From: Rhodocyclales bacterium
GTDB taxonomy: Bacteria > Pseudomonadota > Gammaproteobacteria > Burkholderiales > Rhodocyclaceae
DNA: 37,927 nt
Assembly: GCA_028292485.1 (NCBI GenBank)
Contig: JAQGMG010000006.1
Coordinates: 1 to 37,927 of the forward strand
Direction of reading: 5' to 3'
Part shown: positions 1 to 8,060 of the stretch, piece after piece
Numbering within the stretch: the first letter of the stretch is position 1
Layout of the letters: each line of letters begins with the position of its first letter
Translations under genes and position numbers: made by a program
The notes under the pieces: generated by a model
The model's database searches: none
Told to the model about the DNA's origin: nothing
What the model saw: the letters and a program-made list of their open reading frames with translations, nothing else

Positions 1-1
1 G

Positions 2-718
2 CAGGGCGGCAACACCGAAATGACCGAGACTGGAAATGTCGTGGTGAAGCATGGCGTCACAATCATCGCATACACGGACCTGCCGAGCCGGCTCGCGACC
101 CAGTCTAGCACGCTCTACGCGACGAACCTCTTCCGCCTCTCGGAGGACCTCACGAAGGCGAAGGACGGCGTCTACAACGTGAACATGGACGACGAGGTGA
201 TTCGCGGCACGACGGTGGTGAAGGACGGCGCCGTCACGTGGCCGCCCCCCGCGCCGAAACTCTCCGCGGCACCTCCGGCCAGGGTGCCGCCGAAAGCCGT
301 ACCCGTCACCTCCGAGAAAAAAGGTCACGGGCACGGCGCCGGCGCGCCGATGGCGGCGGGAAAGCTCGCGATCATGTTCGCGGTCGCGGCGGCGCTCTTC
401 GTGCTGGTCGGCCTCTATGCGCCGAGCGCGTTTCTCGGGCACTTCACGGTGTTCGTGCTCGCGTGCTTCGTCGGCTACATGGTGGTCTGGAACGTGACCC
501 CCGCCCTGCACACGCCGCTCATGAGCGTGACCAACGCCATCAGCAGCATCATCATCATCGGCGCGCTGGTGCAGATCGCGCCGCCGGCGATGGACGGGAT
601 ATCACGGCCCGACGCGGTGATCCGCTGGCTCGCAGTCGCCGGCATCGGACTGACCGCAATCAACATGTTCGGCGGTTTTGCCGTCACCCAGCGCATGCTG
701 TCCATGTTCCGCAAATAA
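2..718 (+). CDS. pntA: NAD(P) transhydrogenase alpha subunit, C-terminal part (5' truncated by window)
   Basis: The reading frame is open at the left edge, so only the C-terminal part of the subunit is present. It begins in the end of the soluble NAD(H)-binding domain (about 70 residues), continues through a Pro/Ala/His-rich linker (around positions 240-350) and ends in four hydrophobic helices (about 360-425, 440-495, 520-580 and 620-690). This matches the fused E. coli-type PntA rather than the split PntAA/PntAB form. Together with PntB it couples hydride transfer between NADH and NADP+ to proton entry across the inner membrane. pntB starts 13 bases downstream, so the two are co-transcribed. 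Identification rests on this architecture and on the neighbour, and is firm. The NAD-binding motif itself lies outside the window. Confidence 0.93.
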   Translation, partial: QGGNTEMTETGNVVVKHGVTIIAYTDLPSRLATQSSTLYATNLFRLSEDLTKAKDGVYNVNMDDEVIRGTTVVKDGAVTWPPPAPKLSAAPPARVPPKAVPVTSEKKGHGHGAGAPMAAGKLAIMFAVAAALFVLVGLYAPSAFLGHFTVFVLACFVGYMVVWNVTPALHTPLMSVTNAISSIIIIGALVQIAPPAMDGISRPDAVIRWLAVAGIGLTAINMFGGFAVTQRMLSMFRK

Positions 719-731
719 GGGAGCCGACGAC

Positions 732-2156
732 ATGTCCGCGGGCCTCGCCACCGTTTCCTATATCGCCGCCATCATTCTGTTCATACTGAGCCTGGGCGGC
801 CTCTCCAATCCCGAGTCGTCGCGACGCGGCAACCTGTATGGAATGATCGGCATGGCGATCGCGGTGCTCGCCACGATCGTCGGACCGCGCGTGACCGGCG
901 GCGGCATCGGCTGGATCATCGGCGCGCTGCTGATCGGCGGCAGCATCGGCATGTATCTCGCGCGCACCGTGCAGATGACGCAGATGCCCGAGCTCGTCGC
1001 GTTCATGCACAGCATGGTCGGCCTGGCCGCGATGGTCGTCGGCTTCGCCAGTTACATCGATCCCGGTTTCACGGGGGGTGCCTCGCCTGCCGAGCAGAGC
1101 ATCCATCACATGGAGGTCTACATCGGGGTCCTGATCGGCGCGGTGACCCTGTCCGGCTCGGTGATCGCATTCGGCAAGCTGTCGGGCAAGATCGGCGGCA
1201 AGCCGCTGCTGCTGCCGGGCCGTCACTTCGTCAATCTGATCGGCCTGCTGCTGGTCCTCTACTTCGGCTATGCCTTCCTGCAGGCTGAAACGGCGCAGGA
1301 CGGCATGCTGCCGCTGATCGTGATGACCGTGGTCGCGCTGCTGTTCGGCATCCACATGGTGATGGCGATTGGGGGTGCCGACATGCCGGTGGTGGTCTCA
1401 ATGCTTAATAGTTATTCCGGCTGGGCCGCTGCTGCGACGGGCTTCATGCTGTCGAACGACCTGCTGATTGTCACCGGCGCACTGGTCGGCTCCAGTGGCG
1501 CGATCCTCTCGTACATCATGTGCGCGGCCATGAACCGCAACTTCCTCAGCGTGATTGCCGGCGGCTTCGGCTCTGACGGTGGCACACCCGCACCCAAGGC
1601 GGCAGGCAGCGCCGAACCGGTCGGTGAAGTGAGCCCGATCCTGGCCGCGGAAACGGCTGAACTGCTACGCGATGCGAAGAACGTAGTCATCGTGCCGGGT
1701 TACGGCATGGCCGTGGCGCAGGCGCAGCACACCGTCTTCGAGATCACCCGCTTCCTGCGCGAAAAGGGCGTCAATGTGCGCTTCGCCATCCACCCGGTGG
1801 CGGGTCGCATGCCGGGCCACATGAACGTACTGCTGGCCGAAGCCAGGGTGCCTTATGACATCGTGATGGAAATGGACGAGATCAACGACGACTTCCCCGA
1901 GACCGATGTGGCGATGGTGATCGGCGCCAACGACATCGTGAACCCGGCCGCGCAGGAAGACCCGGGCAGTCCCATCGCCGGCATGCCAGTGCTGGAAGTC
2001 TGGAAGGCAAAGACCTCCATCGTGATGAAGCGCAGCATGGCGTCGGGTTACGCCGGCGTGGACAATCCGCTCTTCTACAAGGACAACAACCGCATGCTGT
2101 TCGGGGACGCCAAGAAGATGCTGGATGAGGTACTAGTCGCTCTCAAGGCCGGGTAG
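732..2156 (+). CDS. pntB: NAD(P) transhydrogenase beta subunit
   Basis: A 474-residue protein, close to the E. coli PntB length of about 462. Residues 1-265 form eight to nine hydrophobic helices. Residues 300-474 form the NADP(H)-binding domain III, with [10 protein letters not shown] (321-330), [10 protein letters not shown] (354-363) and [12 protein letters not shown] (396-407), all characteristic of the family. I chose ATG 732 because GGGAG lies just upstream, and because the 18 extra codons back to position 678 lie inside pntA and do not resemble a PntB N-terminus. It pairs with PntA to make NADPH at the expense of the proton gradient. The stop codon is also the first base triplet of a long palindromic element (2154-2266), which is followed by a terminator, so pntB closes its operon. 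Confidence 0.96.
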   Translation: MSAGLATVSYIAAIILFILSLGGLSNPESSRRGNLYGMIGMAIAVLATIVGPRVTGGGIGWIIGALLIGGSIGMYLARTVQMTQMPELVAFMHSMVGLAAMVVGFASYIDPGFTGGASPAEQSIHHMEVYIGVLIGAVTLSGSVIAFGKLSGKIGGKPLLLPGRHFVNLIGLLLVLYFGYAFLQAETAQDGMLPLIVMTVVALLFGIHMVMAIGGADMPVVVSMLNSYSGWAAAATGFMLSNDLLIVTGALVGSSGAILSYIMCAAMNRNFLSVIAGGFGSDGGTPAPKAAGSAEPVGEVSPILAAETAELLRDAKNVVIVPGYGMAVAQAQHTVFEITRFLREKGVNVRFAIHPVAGRMPGHMNVLLAEARVPYDIVMEMDEINDDFPETDVAMVIGANDIVNPAAQEDPGSPIAGMPVLEVWKAKTSIVMKRSMASGYAGVDNPLFYKDNNRMLFGDAKKMLDEVLVALKAG

Positions 2157-2266
2157 TGCATGAAGCTACTGCGCGGGCCGATCTTGAGACTCCGGTGCTC
2201 AACGTACATGCGTACGTATCCGCTCCTCATCTCAACCTCGGCCCGCTCGCTACGCTTCCTGCACTA
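2154..2266. repeat. 113-bp palindromic element, copy 1 (after pntB)
   Basis: An imperfect inverted repeat that starts in the pntB stop codon. Nested arms are TAGTGCA/TGCACTA (2154-2160, 2260-2266), GAAGC/GCTTC (2162-2166, 2254-2258), CGGGCCGA/TCGGCCCG (2174-2181, 2238-2245) and TTGAGA/TCTCAA (2184-2189, 2230-2235). The tip is CGTAC-ATGC-GTACG (2203-2216). Unpaired blocks TACTGCG and CTCGCTAC lie between arms. A second copy with the same architecture is at 16934-17044. Both sit between the last stop codon of an operon and its terminator. It resembles a REP-like intergenic palindrome; I do not recognise a named family. Confidence 0.85.
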
Positions 2267-2286
2267 CCCTCCGCTGGGTTGGAAAC

Positions 2287-2313
2287 AAAAACGGCGCACC
2301 TTGCGCCGTTTTT
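2287..2313. terminator. Bidirectional intrinsic terminator between pntB and the acyltransferase gene
   Basis: A perfect 12-bp stem (AAAAACGGCGCA / TGCGCCGTTTTT) with a 3-base loop CCT at 2299-2301. The A-run on one side and the T-run on the other allow it to end transcripts from both strands: pnt on the plus strand and the acyltransferase/kduI strand on the minus strand, which converge here. Confidence 0.92.
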
Positions 2314-2466
2314 ATTGCCGATTGTCAGTTAGTAGCACCGTGGGGCGGCGCAAGATTGACCATGATGCTTTAGGGGCCAGGCGGCATGCGCAACGAAAAG
2401 ATGTTGCACACCCTACAAGGCTGTTAGAGCTGCCCCACATTTTTACATTGATTGAATCCCAATTTA
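2314..2466. other. Intergenic remnant with no recognisable gene
   Basis: 153 bases between the terminator and the 3' end of the acyltransferase gene. I see no credible start/RBS pair or conserved motif on either strand. It may be debris from the event that brought in the AT-rich gene to its right, but no terminal inverted repeat or transposase fragment can be identified by eye. Confidence 0.4.
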
Positions 2467-3510
2467 TTACATGACGATTTTTTTTGTGAGTGGGAATTGC
2501 GACAAGACTGAGGCAGTGGCGATGGACAGGGCTAGGGCAAGCGCTATGTAGCACACGTGCCATAGCTTTGATGAAAATAGGTTTTCTGCGGGCCCTAGAA
2601 TTTCTACGAAGAGGAAATGAGCGGCATAGACTCCTAAAGTGAGTTTTCCCGCTTTGTGAAAAATTTCGTCCATAAAAAATCGTTTGTTCGATAGTGCCGC
2701 CATGGCAGCGCCTATGCCCATAAGGTAGGTGCCTGCTACATAGTCTTGATAGGGCGATGTGCCATATAAATGCCAAAGGGTGTAGATCTCAAAGAAATGC
2801 AGCGCCCCTCCTGCAATAAGGAGCGCTATGCCTTTTGCAAACCATGTTTCATTTGGTTTTAGATGCGAAAGAAAAAATCCGCTTGCAAAGAAAACTGTGC
2901 CGAAAAAGGGGCCGTTTCTTGTATTGAAACTTGTGGGTATGCCGAAGGGCGTGTCAGCGTAGGCTTTTGCTAGCAAACCCACGACGTAGAGCGCTATAGA
3001 AAAAATAGCCAAAGTTTTGTAGCACTTTTTTGCCACAAAAAAAGCACATATTCCCAATGCCCATAAGAGGGATAGCAAAAACCAAAGATGAATTTTTGTT
3101 CCTTGTGTGAGCAGTACAAGGGGCTCCTGGGCGAGCCTTGCTAGTGACCAGTAAGCGGCTTTGATTGGCCCCGAAAAACCAAATTCGTTTATTGTTCCTA
3201 CGTTATATGGGAGCAGGTAAATGAGAGACCATGCGATAAATATCGTAAAAATTCGCTTGGCCATTTGGCTCGATATCGCCGTAATTGAAGTGCCGTGATC
3301 TAGACGAATACCCCAAAAATAGCCTGAAATAACAAAAAATAGCGGCACTGCAAATCGCGCTGATTGGTCAAGCAGTAGGTGCGGTGTCCAAAAGTCGGTG
3401 TGTGTTATTAATAGGCTGTTGCTTGCTTGCGTGTGAATTGCGATCACCATCGTAATCGCAATTAATTTGGCGACATCAACGCTTACGATTCTGTTTGAAA
3501 TGAGCGTCAA
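2467..3510 (-). CDS. Acyltransferase family 3 (OafA/YrhL-like) membrane protein
   Basis: A 347-residue, very hydrophobic protein with about ten predicted membrane helices. The N-terminus (RIVSVDVAKLIAITMVIAIH, residues 7-26) has the layout of acyltransferase-3 proteins, with the conserved His at the end of the first helix, followed by FFVISGYFWG (58-67). The family moves acyl groups, often acetyl, onto envelope sugars such as O-antigen, peptidoglycan or exopolysaccharide; the substrate here cannot be told. The start is TTG at 3508-3510. An in-frame stop lies two codons upstream and no Shine-Dalgarno sequence is visible, while the next ATG would cut off the conserved helix. Base composition differs strongly from its neighbours (for example 20 G/C of 60 at 3001-3060 versus 40 of 60 at 1141-1200), which points to horizontal acquisition. 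It ends toward the bidirectional terminator. Confidence 0.85.
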   Translation of the reverse strand: MTLISNRIVSVDVAKLIAITMVIAIHTQASNSLLITHTDFWTPHLLLDQSARFAVPLFFVISGYFWGIRLDHGTSITAISSQMAKRIFTIFIAWSLIYLLPYNVGTINEFGFSGPIKAAYWSLARLAQEPLVLLTQGTKIHLWFLLSLLWALGICAFFVAKKCYKTLAIFSIALYVVGLLAKAYADTPFGIPTSFNTRNGPFFGTVFFASGFFLSHLKPNETWFAKGIALLIAGGALHFFEIYTLWHLYGTSPYQDYVAGTYLMGIGAAMAALSNKRFFMDEIFHKAGKLTLGVYAAHFLFVEILGPAENLFSSKLWHVCYIALALALSIATASVLSQFPLTKKIVM

Positions 3511-3559
3511 TTTTTATGAATTAAGCATGGGTTGTTTGTTTTTTTGGGTTGGGCTTTTG

Positions 3560-4396
3560 CTATTTAAGCGTCCCCATCGCCACATGATCCATATCCGGGA
3601 ATGTCTGGTTCTCGCCGCACATGCCCCAGATGAAAGTATAGGCCTGTGTGCCGACGCCGCTGTGGATCGACCAGCTCGGGCTGATCACGGCCTGCTCGTT
3701 GCGCATGACGATGTGGCGTGTTTCGGTGGGCTCGCCGCACATGTGGAAGACGACGCCGTCCGGATTCATGCCGAAGTAGAAATAGACCTCCATACGGCGT
3801 TCATGCGTGTGGCATGGCATGGTATTCCACAAGCTGCCTTCGTCGAGCTTGGTCAGGCCCATTACCAGTTGGCATGAGTCCACGACGCCCGGCATGATGT
3901 ACTTGTAGATGGTGCGACGGTTGCTGGTGCGCGCTTCGCCGATGGTCTGTGGCGACGCTTGGTCGATGGTGATTTTCTTCGTCGAGTACGAGGCGTGTGC
4001 GGGACAGCTGTTGTAGTAGAACTTGGCGGGGGCGTCACGGTTCTCGCTCTTGAAGCTCACAGACTTGGCGCCACGCCCGATGTACAGCGCTTCCTGGTTG
4101 CCGACGGCATGCAGCTCGCCGTCGATCTCGACGATGCCATCGCCGCCGATATTGATCAGGCCGAGCTCGCGGCGTTCCAGAAAATATGCTGTGCCGAAAG
4201 TCTTGCCGAGGTCGTCGGGCAGCGCGATCATGCTGCTCACCGGCATGATGCCGCCAAAGACGATTCGGTCGACATGGCTGTACGTCATGCTTAACTGGTC
4301 AGCGGTGAAGATTTCTTCAACGAGGAATTCGCTGCGCAAACCCTCGGTGTCCAAGGTTCTGGTGTAGGCAGCATTGACCGCCTGGCGCGTCTGCAT
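3560..4396 (-). CDS. kduI: 5-dehydro-4-deoxy-D-glucuronate isomerase
   Basis: A 278-residue protein, co-linear with E. coli KduI over its whole length. The metal-binding set is intact: His196 and His198 in [14 protein letters not shown], Glu203, and His245 in [10 protein letters not shown]. The family isomerises 4-deoxy-L-threo-5-hexosulose uronate, from unsaturated uronates released by pectin or glycosaminoglycan lyases, to the 2,5-diketo acid. E. coli KduI has also been linked to glucuronate/galacturonate use. The start ATG has AGGAA 8 bases upstream. No kduD, lyase or uronate transporter lies nearby. Instead it follows fliJ by 71 bases on the same strand with no clear terminator between, so it may be read from the flagellar transcript. 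Its composition matches the host, unlike the acyltransferase gene that follows. Identity is near certain; the physiological role here is unclear. Confidence 0.96.
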   Translation of the reverse strand: MQTRQAVNAAYTRTLDTEGLRSEFLVEEIFTADQLSMTYSHVDRIVFGGIMPVSSMIALPDDLGKTFGTAYFLERRELGLINIGGDGIVEIDGELHAVGNQEALYIGRGAKSVSFKSENRDAPAKFYYNSCPAHASYSTKKITIDQASPQTIGEARTSNRRTIYKYIMPGVVDSCQLVMGLTKLDEGSLWNTMPCHTHERRMEVYFYFGMNPDGVVFHMCGEPTETRHIVMRNEQAVISPSWSIHSGVGTQAYTFIWGMCGENQTFPDMDHVAMGTLK

Positions 4397-4467
4397 CGTA
4401 GAGTTCCTGTGATTGCGTTTTGTGAAGTGCGTCCCGTAAGTGCGGGATGTGCGAAGCCGCTGCGCGC

Positions 4468-4908
4468 TTACTCTTCCTTGGTGCGGAAATGTTTCACGGC
4501 ATGCTCGTCGCTGATATTTTGCTCCTGCTTGTTGTGTTTGCGCTGTTCCTGTGCGACCTGTCTTTGCGATAGCGCATCGAAAGCCTTCATGCGGTTGCGC
4601 TCATGCATCCATTGTTGCTGGCCGCTTGCGGTCATCTGTTTGGATTGGTCGACGATGTTCTGCTGCAGATTGATGGCGTCGTCGAGCTTGGCAATGAAAC
4701 TCGAATAATTGCGCCATGCGTCCGGGCCCATGCCCTCGCGCGCCGCCTGCATGAAGCGGCCGCGATACTCGATGCGATATTGCACCAGCATTTCCAGCTT
4801 CACTTCGCAGGCGTGTTCGCTGGCAAGTAATTCGCCCAATCGCCTGGTTGCCTCGTCGACCTTGGTGTGAGCATGGCTGAGGAGGACCTTCATCGTGTTG
4901 GAGCTCAT
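4468..4908 (-). CDS. fliJ: Flagellar export chaperone FliJ
   Basis: A 146-residue, highly charged, largely helical protein with Gln/Arg/Glu-rich heptad-like stretches, the usual size and character of FliJ. FliJ is the central stalk of the flagellar type III export ATPase and escorts export substrates. Sequence conservation in this family is low; position is the strongest evidence, as it lies 12 bases behind fliI at the end of fliFGHIJ. The start ATG at 4906-4908 is preceded by AGGAGT; a second in-frame ATG at codon 6 lacks as good a site. It is the last flagellar gene of this block, since fliK and fliLMNOPQR do not follow. Confidence 0.88.
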   Translation of the reverse strand: MSSNTMKVLLSHAHTKVDEATRRLGELLASEHACEVKLEMLVQYRIEYRGRFMQAAREGMGPDAWRNYSSFIAKLDDAINLQQNIVDQSKQMTASGQQQWMHERNRMKAFDALSQRQVAQEQRKHNKQEQNISDEHAVKHFRTKEE

Positions 4909-4920
4909 GCGTGACTCCTG

Positions 4921-6324
4921 TTATCGCGGTGTACCAAACAAGCTATACAGACCGGTCAGGCTGTTTTCGAAATCAGCCTGTTCTTCTATCTTCTGTTGCA
5001 GGAATGCTTCCAGTGCCGGATACATGCGTACGGCTTCGTCGAGCAGCGGGTCGGCGCCGGCCTGATAAGCGCCGACAGCGATCAGATCGCGCGAGCGCTG
5101 GTAACGCGAAAACAATTGCTTGAAGCGGCGCACGAGATCGAAATGTGCCGGGCGGATCAGTCCGTGCATGGCGCGCGAGATGGATTGCTCGACGTCGATG
5201 GCAGGGTAGTGGCCCTGGTCGGCCAGCGCGCGGGTGAGCACGAAGTGGCCGTCCAGAATCGCGCGTGCCGCATCGGCAATGGGATCCTGCTGATCGTCGC
5301 CCTCAGCCAGCACGGTGTAGAACGCCGTGATCGAGCCGCCGCCTTCCGGGCCGTTGCCGGCGCGTTCCACCAGTGCCGGCAGGCGTGCGAATACGGATGG
5401 CGGGTAGCCGCGTGTTACAGGCGGCTCGCCAATCGCCAAGGCAATTTCACGTTGCGCCATGGCGTAACGCGTGAGCGAATCCATGATGAGCAGGACGTGC
5501 TTGCCCTGATCGCGGAAATACTCGGCAACCGTGGTGGCATAGGCAGCCCCTTGCAAGCGCATCAACGGGCTGGTGTCGGCGGGCGCGGCAACGACAACGG
5601 AGCGTGCAAGACCTTCTGGGCCGAGATTATGCTCGATGAATTCCTTCACTTCGCGGCCGCGTTCGCCGATCAGCCCGACGACGATGACGTCGGCAGCGGT
5701 GTAGCGCGCCATCATGCCGATCAACACCGATTTACCGACACCGGACCCGGCGAACAGGCCGAGCCGCTGGCCGCGCCCGACAGTCATCAGGCTGTTGATG
5801 GCGCGTATGCCAACGTCAAGACTGCGGTCAATCGACGCACGTGCCAAAGGGTTGATCGGGCGGCTCTGCAGCGAACGTGTGTGTGTGGTGGTCAGCGGGC
5901 CAAGGCTGTCGAGCGGACGGCCGGCGCCGTCGAGAATACGACCGAGCAGGCCGTCGCCGACGGGCAGGTGTTTGGCGCGGTCCGACGCGCGACGCCGTGG
6001 CTCGACACGAATTGCGGCGGTGGCGATGGGTTGTACGGGTTCGTTGGGAATGACGTGGGCGCCGGGTGCGAGGCCGAAGACATCGTCGGTCGGCATCATG
6101 AACAGTTTCTCTCCCGAGAAACCCACGACTTCTGCTTCCACGCCACCACCGCCGGGGACCAGAATGCGGCAGCCCGAACCCAGTGGCAGCTTGAGCCCGG
6201 CGGCTTCCATCACCAGGCCATTGATGCGTGTCAGACGACCGGAGAGTTGATACGAAGGCGCCGCACGCGAGAGCTTGCGGCAATCCCTGAGAAACGGGCG
6301 CCAGTTCTGACCGAAGCGCCCCAT
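4921..6324 (-). CDS. fliI: Flagellum-specific export ATPase FliI
   Basis: A 467-residue protein of the F1-beta-like ATPase family, normal FliI length. It shows the Walker A motif AGSGVGKS (192-199), Walker [10 protein letters not shown] (277-285), the ERGREV segment (221-226) and [11 protein letters not shown] (326-336), all typical of flagellar/type III secretion ATPases. An N-terminal beta-barrel region (about 20-110) and a C-terminal helical region (about 380-467) complete the fold. It forms the hexameric ATPase at the base of the flagellar export gate, with FliH as regulator and FliJ as stalk. Its start codon directly abuts the stop codon of fliH (6325-6327), implying translational coupling. 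It could in principle be a type III secretion ATPase, but the fli context settles it. Confidence 0.97.
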   Translation of the reverse strand: MGRFGQNWRPFLRDCRKLSRAAPSYQLSGRLTRINGLVMEAAGLKLPLGSGCRILVPGGGGVEAEVVGFSGEKLFMMPTDDVFGLAPGAHVIPNEPVQPIATAAIRVEPRRRASDRAKHLPVGDGLLGRILDGAGRPLDSLGPLTTTHTRSLQSRPINPLARASIDRSLDVGIRAINSLMTVGRGQRLGLFAGSGVGKSVLIGMMARYTAADVIVVGLIGERGREVKEFIEHNLGPEGLARSVVVAAPADTSPLMRLQGAAYATTVAEYFRDQGKHVLLIMDSLTRYAMAQREIALAIGEPPVTRGYPPSVFARLPALVERAGNGPEGGGSITAFYTVLAEGDDQQDPIADAARAILDGHFVLTRALADQGHYPAIDVEQSISRAMHGLIRPAHFDLVRRFKQLFSRYQRSRDLIAVGAYQAGADPLLDEAVRMYPALEAFLQQKIEEQADFENSLTGLYSLFGTPR

Positions 6325-7005
6325 TTATTCCTCCTCGAACTGCGAAGCGCTGCGTGAGATATTTTCCACCACGCGGCGCCAGCGCGTCGTGACTTGCGCG
6401 TCGATCTGGCCGCCTTCGGAATCTACCAGGCAGCCGCCTTGCATGACGTCATCATCTTCGCGCAAGCGATGACTGGTGCTGCTGAACTGTTCCCCCAGGT
6501 ATTGGCGTACCAATGCGGCGTCCAGCGGATTGACGCGCACGGTTGCGCCTTGCTGTGGCACTTGCGTCAATGCTTCGCGGATCACCGCCAGCACGCTGTC
6601 CGGTTGCACCTTGAGCGCGTCGCGCACAACCTGGCGAGCGACTTCCAGCGCCAATGCCTGTATCTCTTCAGCCACTTCCTGATCGAGATTGCTCAGCGCT
6701 TCGTGCATGGATTGCAGCAACTGGTGCAGCTCGGCGGCTTCCAGCCGGCCACGCGCACTGCCTTCTTCATAGCCCGCGGCGTAGCCTTCTTTCCAGGCCT
6801 CCTGGTGCATCGTTTCGATTTCTTCGGCAGTAGGCAGCGACACGCCGGGCGCCAGTTCGAGGCGCTCTTCGACGGCCTGTTCCGGTTCTGCATGCGTGAT
6901 TTCTGTTTCGGCCGGGGCAGGCATGCTCGGGCGCGGCGCGTCGAAATTGACGAATTCGGCGCGCTGATATGCCCCCGATGCCTGGTTGTTCTGGATGACT
7001 GACAC
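6325..7005 (-). CDS. fliH: Flagellar assembly protein FliH
   Basis: A 226-residue protein with an acidic, Pro-rich N-terminal third. A Gly/Glu-rich segment (about residues 70-90, GYAAGYEEGSARG) is typical of FliH/YscL proteins, followed by a long helical region and a C-terminal domain of the F1-delta/FliH type. FliH is the peripheral stator and negative regulator of FliI in the flagellar export apparatus. The start appears to be GTG (7003-7005), which gives MSVIQNN; no better start is seen between it and fliG, and the Shine-Dalgarno is weak. It sits 47 bases after fliG and abuts fliI. The family is divergent, so the call leans on the GYxxG-type segment and gene order. Confidence 0.93.
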   Translation of the reverse strand: MSVIQNNQASGAYQRAEFVNFDAPRPSMPAPAETEITHAEPEQAVEERLELAPGVSLPTAEEIETMHQEAWKEGYAAGYEEGSARGRLEAAELHQLLQSMHEALSNLDQEVAEEIQALALEVARQVVRDALKVQPDSVLAVIREALTQVPQQGATVRVNPLDAALVRQYLGEQFSSTSHRLREDDDVMQGGCLVDSEGGQIDAQVTTRWRRVVENISRSASQFEEE

Positions 7006-7052
7006 GAGGCTTTACCCTTTTGCTTTTGTCATATGGCAGATGTAAACGTCGA

Positions 7053-8060
7053 CTACACGAATGCGTCGTCGCCGCCCTTGCCGCCAAGAACGATCTGTCC
7101 TTCTTCCGAAAGGCGTCGTGCCACCTTGAGGATTTCCTTCTGCGCGCCCTCGACTTCGGACAGGCGCACCGGCCCCTTCGATTCCAGGTCTTCGCGCATC
7201 ATCTCCGCCGCACGGCTGGACATGTTGCGGAATACCTTCTCGCGCATTTCCGGGCTGGCGCCCTTCAGTGCCAGTACCAGCTGGTCGGACTGAACCTCGC
7301 GCAGGATGACCTGTATGCCACGGTCATCAATATCCATGAGATTGTCGAACACGAACATCTCGTCGAGGATGCGCTGGGCAAGGTCCGGATCGTATTCGCG
7401 CACATTGTCGAGAATTGCCGTTTCCGCCGCGTTGCCAACGAAGTTGAGGATTTCCGCGGCATGCCGCGTGCCACCCATGGCGGTCTTCTTGAGTGTTTGC
7501 GTCGAGCCCGACAGCACGCGCGTCAGCGCTTCGTTGAGTTCCTTCAGCGCAGTCGGCTGCACACCATCGAGTGTCGCAATACGCAACAGCACGTCATTGC
7601 GCTGGCGCTCGGAGAAGTGCTTGAGAATTTCGCCGGAGTGGTCGTACTCCAGGTGGACAAGAATGGTCGCGATGATCTGCGGGTGCTCGTTCTTGATGAG
7701 GTCGGCGGCGGTGGCCGCATCCATCCATTTGAGCGATTCGATGCCGGCCGTGTCGGAGCCCTGCAGCACGCGCGAGATCAGGTTGGCAGCGCGCTCGTCA
7801 CCGAGCGCCTTGGTCAGCATGATGCGGATGGATTCTTCATCCGGCTCGATGTGCGAACCATGCGCTGCATGCAATTGAAGTTTTTCGACGAGACGCTCGA
7901 CGCGTTCGCGTGGTTGCGGCGGCAGCTTGGCCATCGCGGCGCCGAGCTTCTGCACTTCGCGTGGCGACATGTGCTTGAGCACTTCGGACGCGGTATCGGG
8001 TCCGAGCGTGAGCAGCAGCATGGCGCAGTTTTCCAGGCCTTCGTTAGTGTCCTTCGCCAC
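7053..8060 (-). CDS. fliG: Flagellar motor switch protein FliG
   Basis: About 335 residues with the three FliG domains. Recognisable signatures are SPREVQKLG near the N-terminus, NEHPQ (about 124-128) in the middle domain, the flexible GG linker, and DEMFVFDNL with the MFxF motif (about 235-238) ahead of the C-terminal torque domain. FliG couples stator ion flow to rotation and binds FliF and FliM. Start choice: a TTG at 8073-8075 would add five residues, with AAGGA upstream. The GTG at 8058-8060 has a stronger GGAGG 8 bases upstream and begins (V)AKDTNEGLEN, closer to the usual FliG start. I chose the GTG. Either way the gene overlaps the end of fliF (17 or 32 bases), a sign of translational coupling. 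Confidence 0.95.
   Translation of the reverse strand: MAKDTNEGLENCAMLLLTLGPDTASEVLKHMSPREVQKLGAAMAKLPPQPRERVERLVEKLQLHAAHGSHIEPDEESIRIMLTKALGDERAANLISRVLQGSDTAGIESLKWMDAATAADLIKNEHPQIIATILVHLEYDHSGEILKHFSERQRNDVLLRIATLDGVQPTALKELNEALTRVLSGSTQTLKKTAMGGTRHAAEILNFVGNAAETAILDNVREYDPDLAQRILDEMFVFDNLMDIDDRGIQVILREVQSDQLVLALKGASPEMREKVFRNMSSRAAEMMREDLESKGPVRLSEVEGAQKEILKVARRLSEEGQIVLGGKGGDDAFV

Noticed and set aside
2314-2466. Possible insertion-sequence remnant between the pnt terminator and the acyltransferase gene.
   Set aside because: No terminal inverted repeats, target duplication or transposase fragment could be identified by reading.
4430-4460. Small hairpin (TCCCG/CGGGA) between fliJ and kduI.
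   Set aside because: Only five pairs and no T-run on the minus strand, so it was not called a terminator.
4996-6357. A 453-codon plus-strand frame opposite fliI.
   Set aside because: Same effect of codon bias; the product resembles no family, while fliI is complete with all ATPase motifs.
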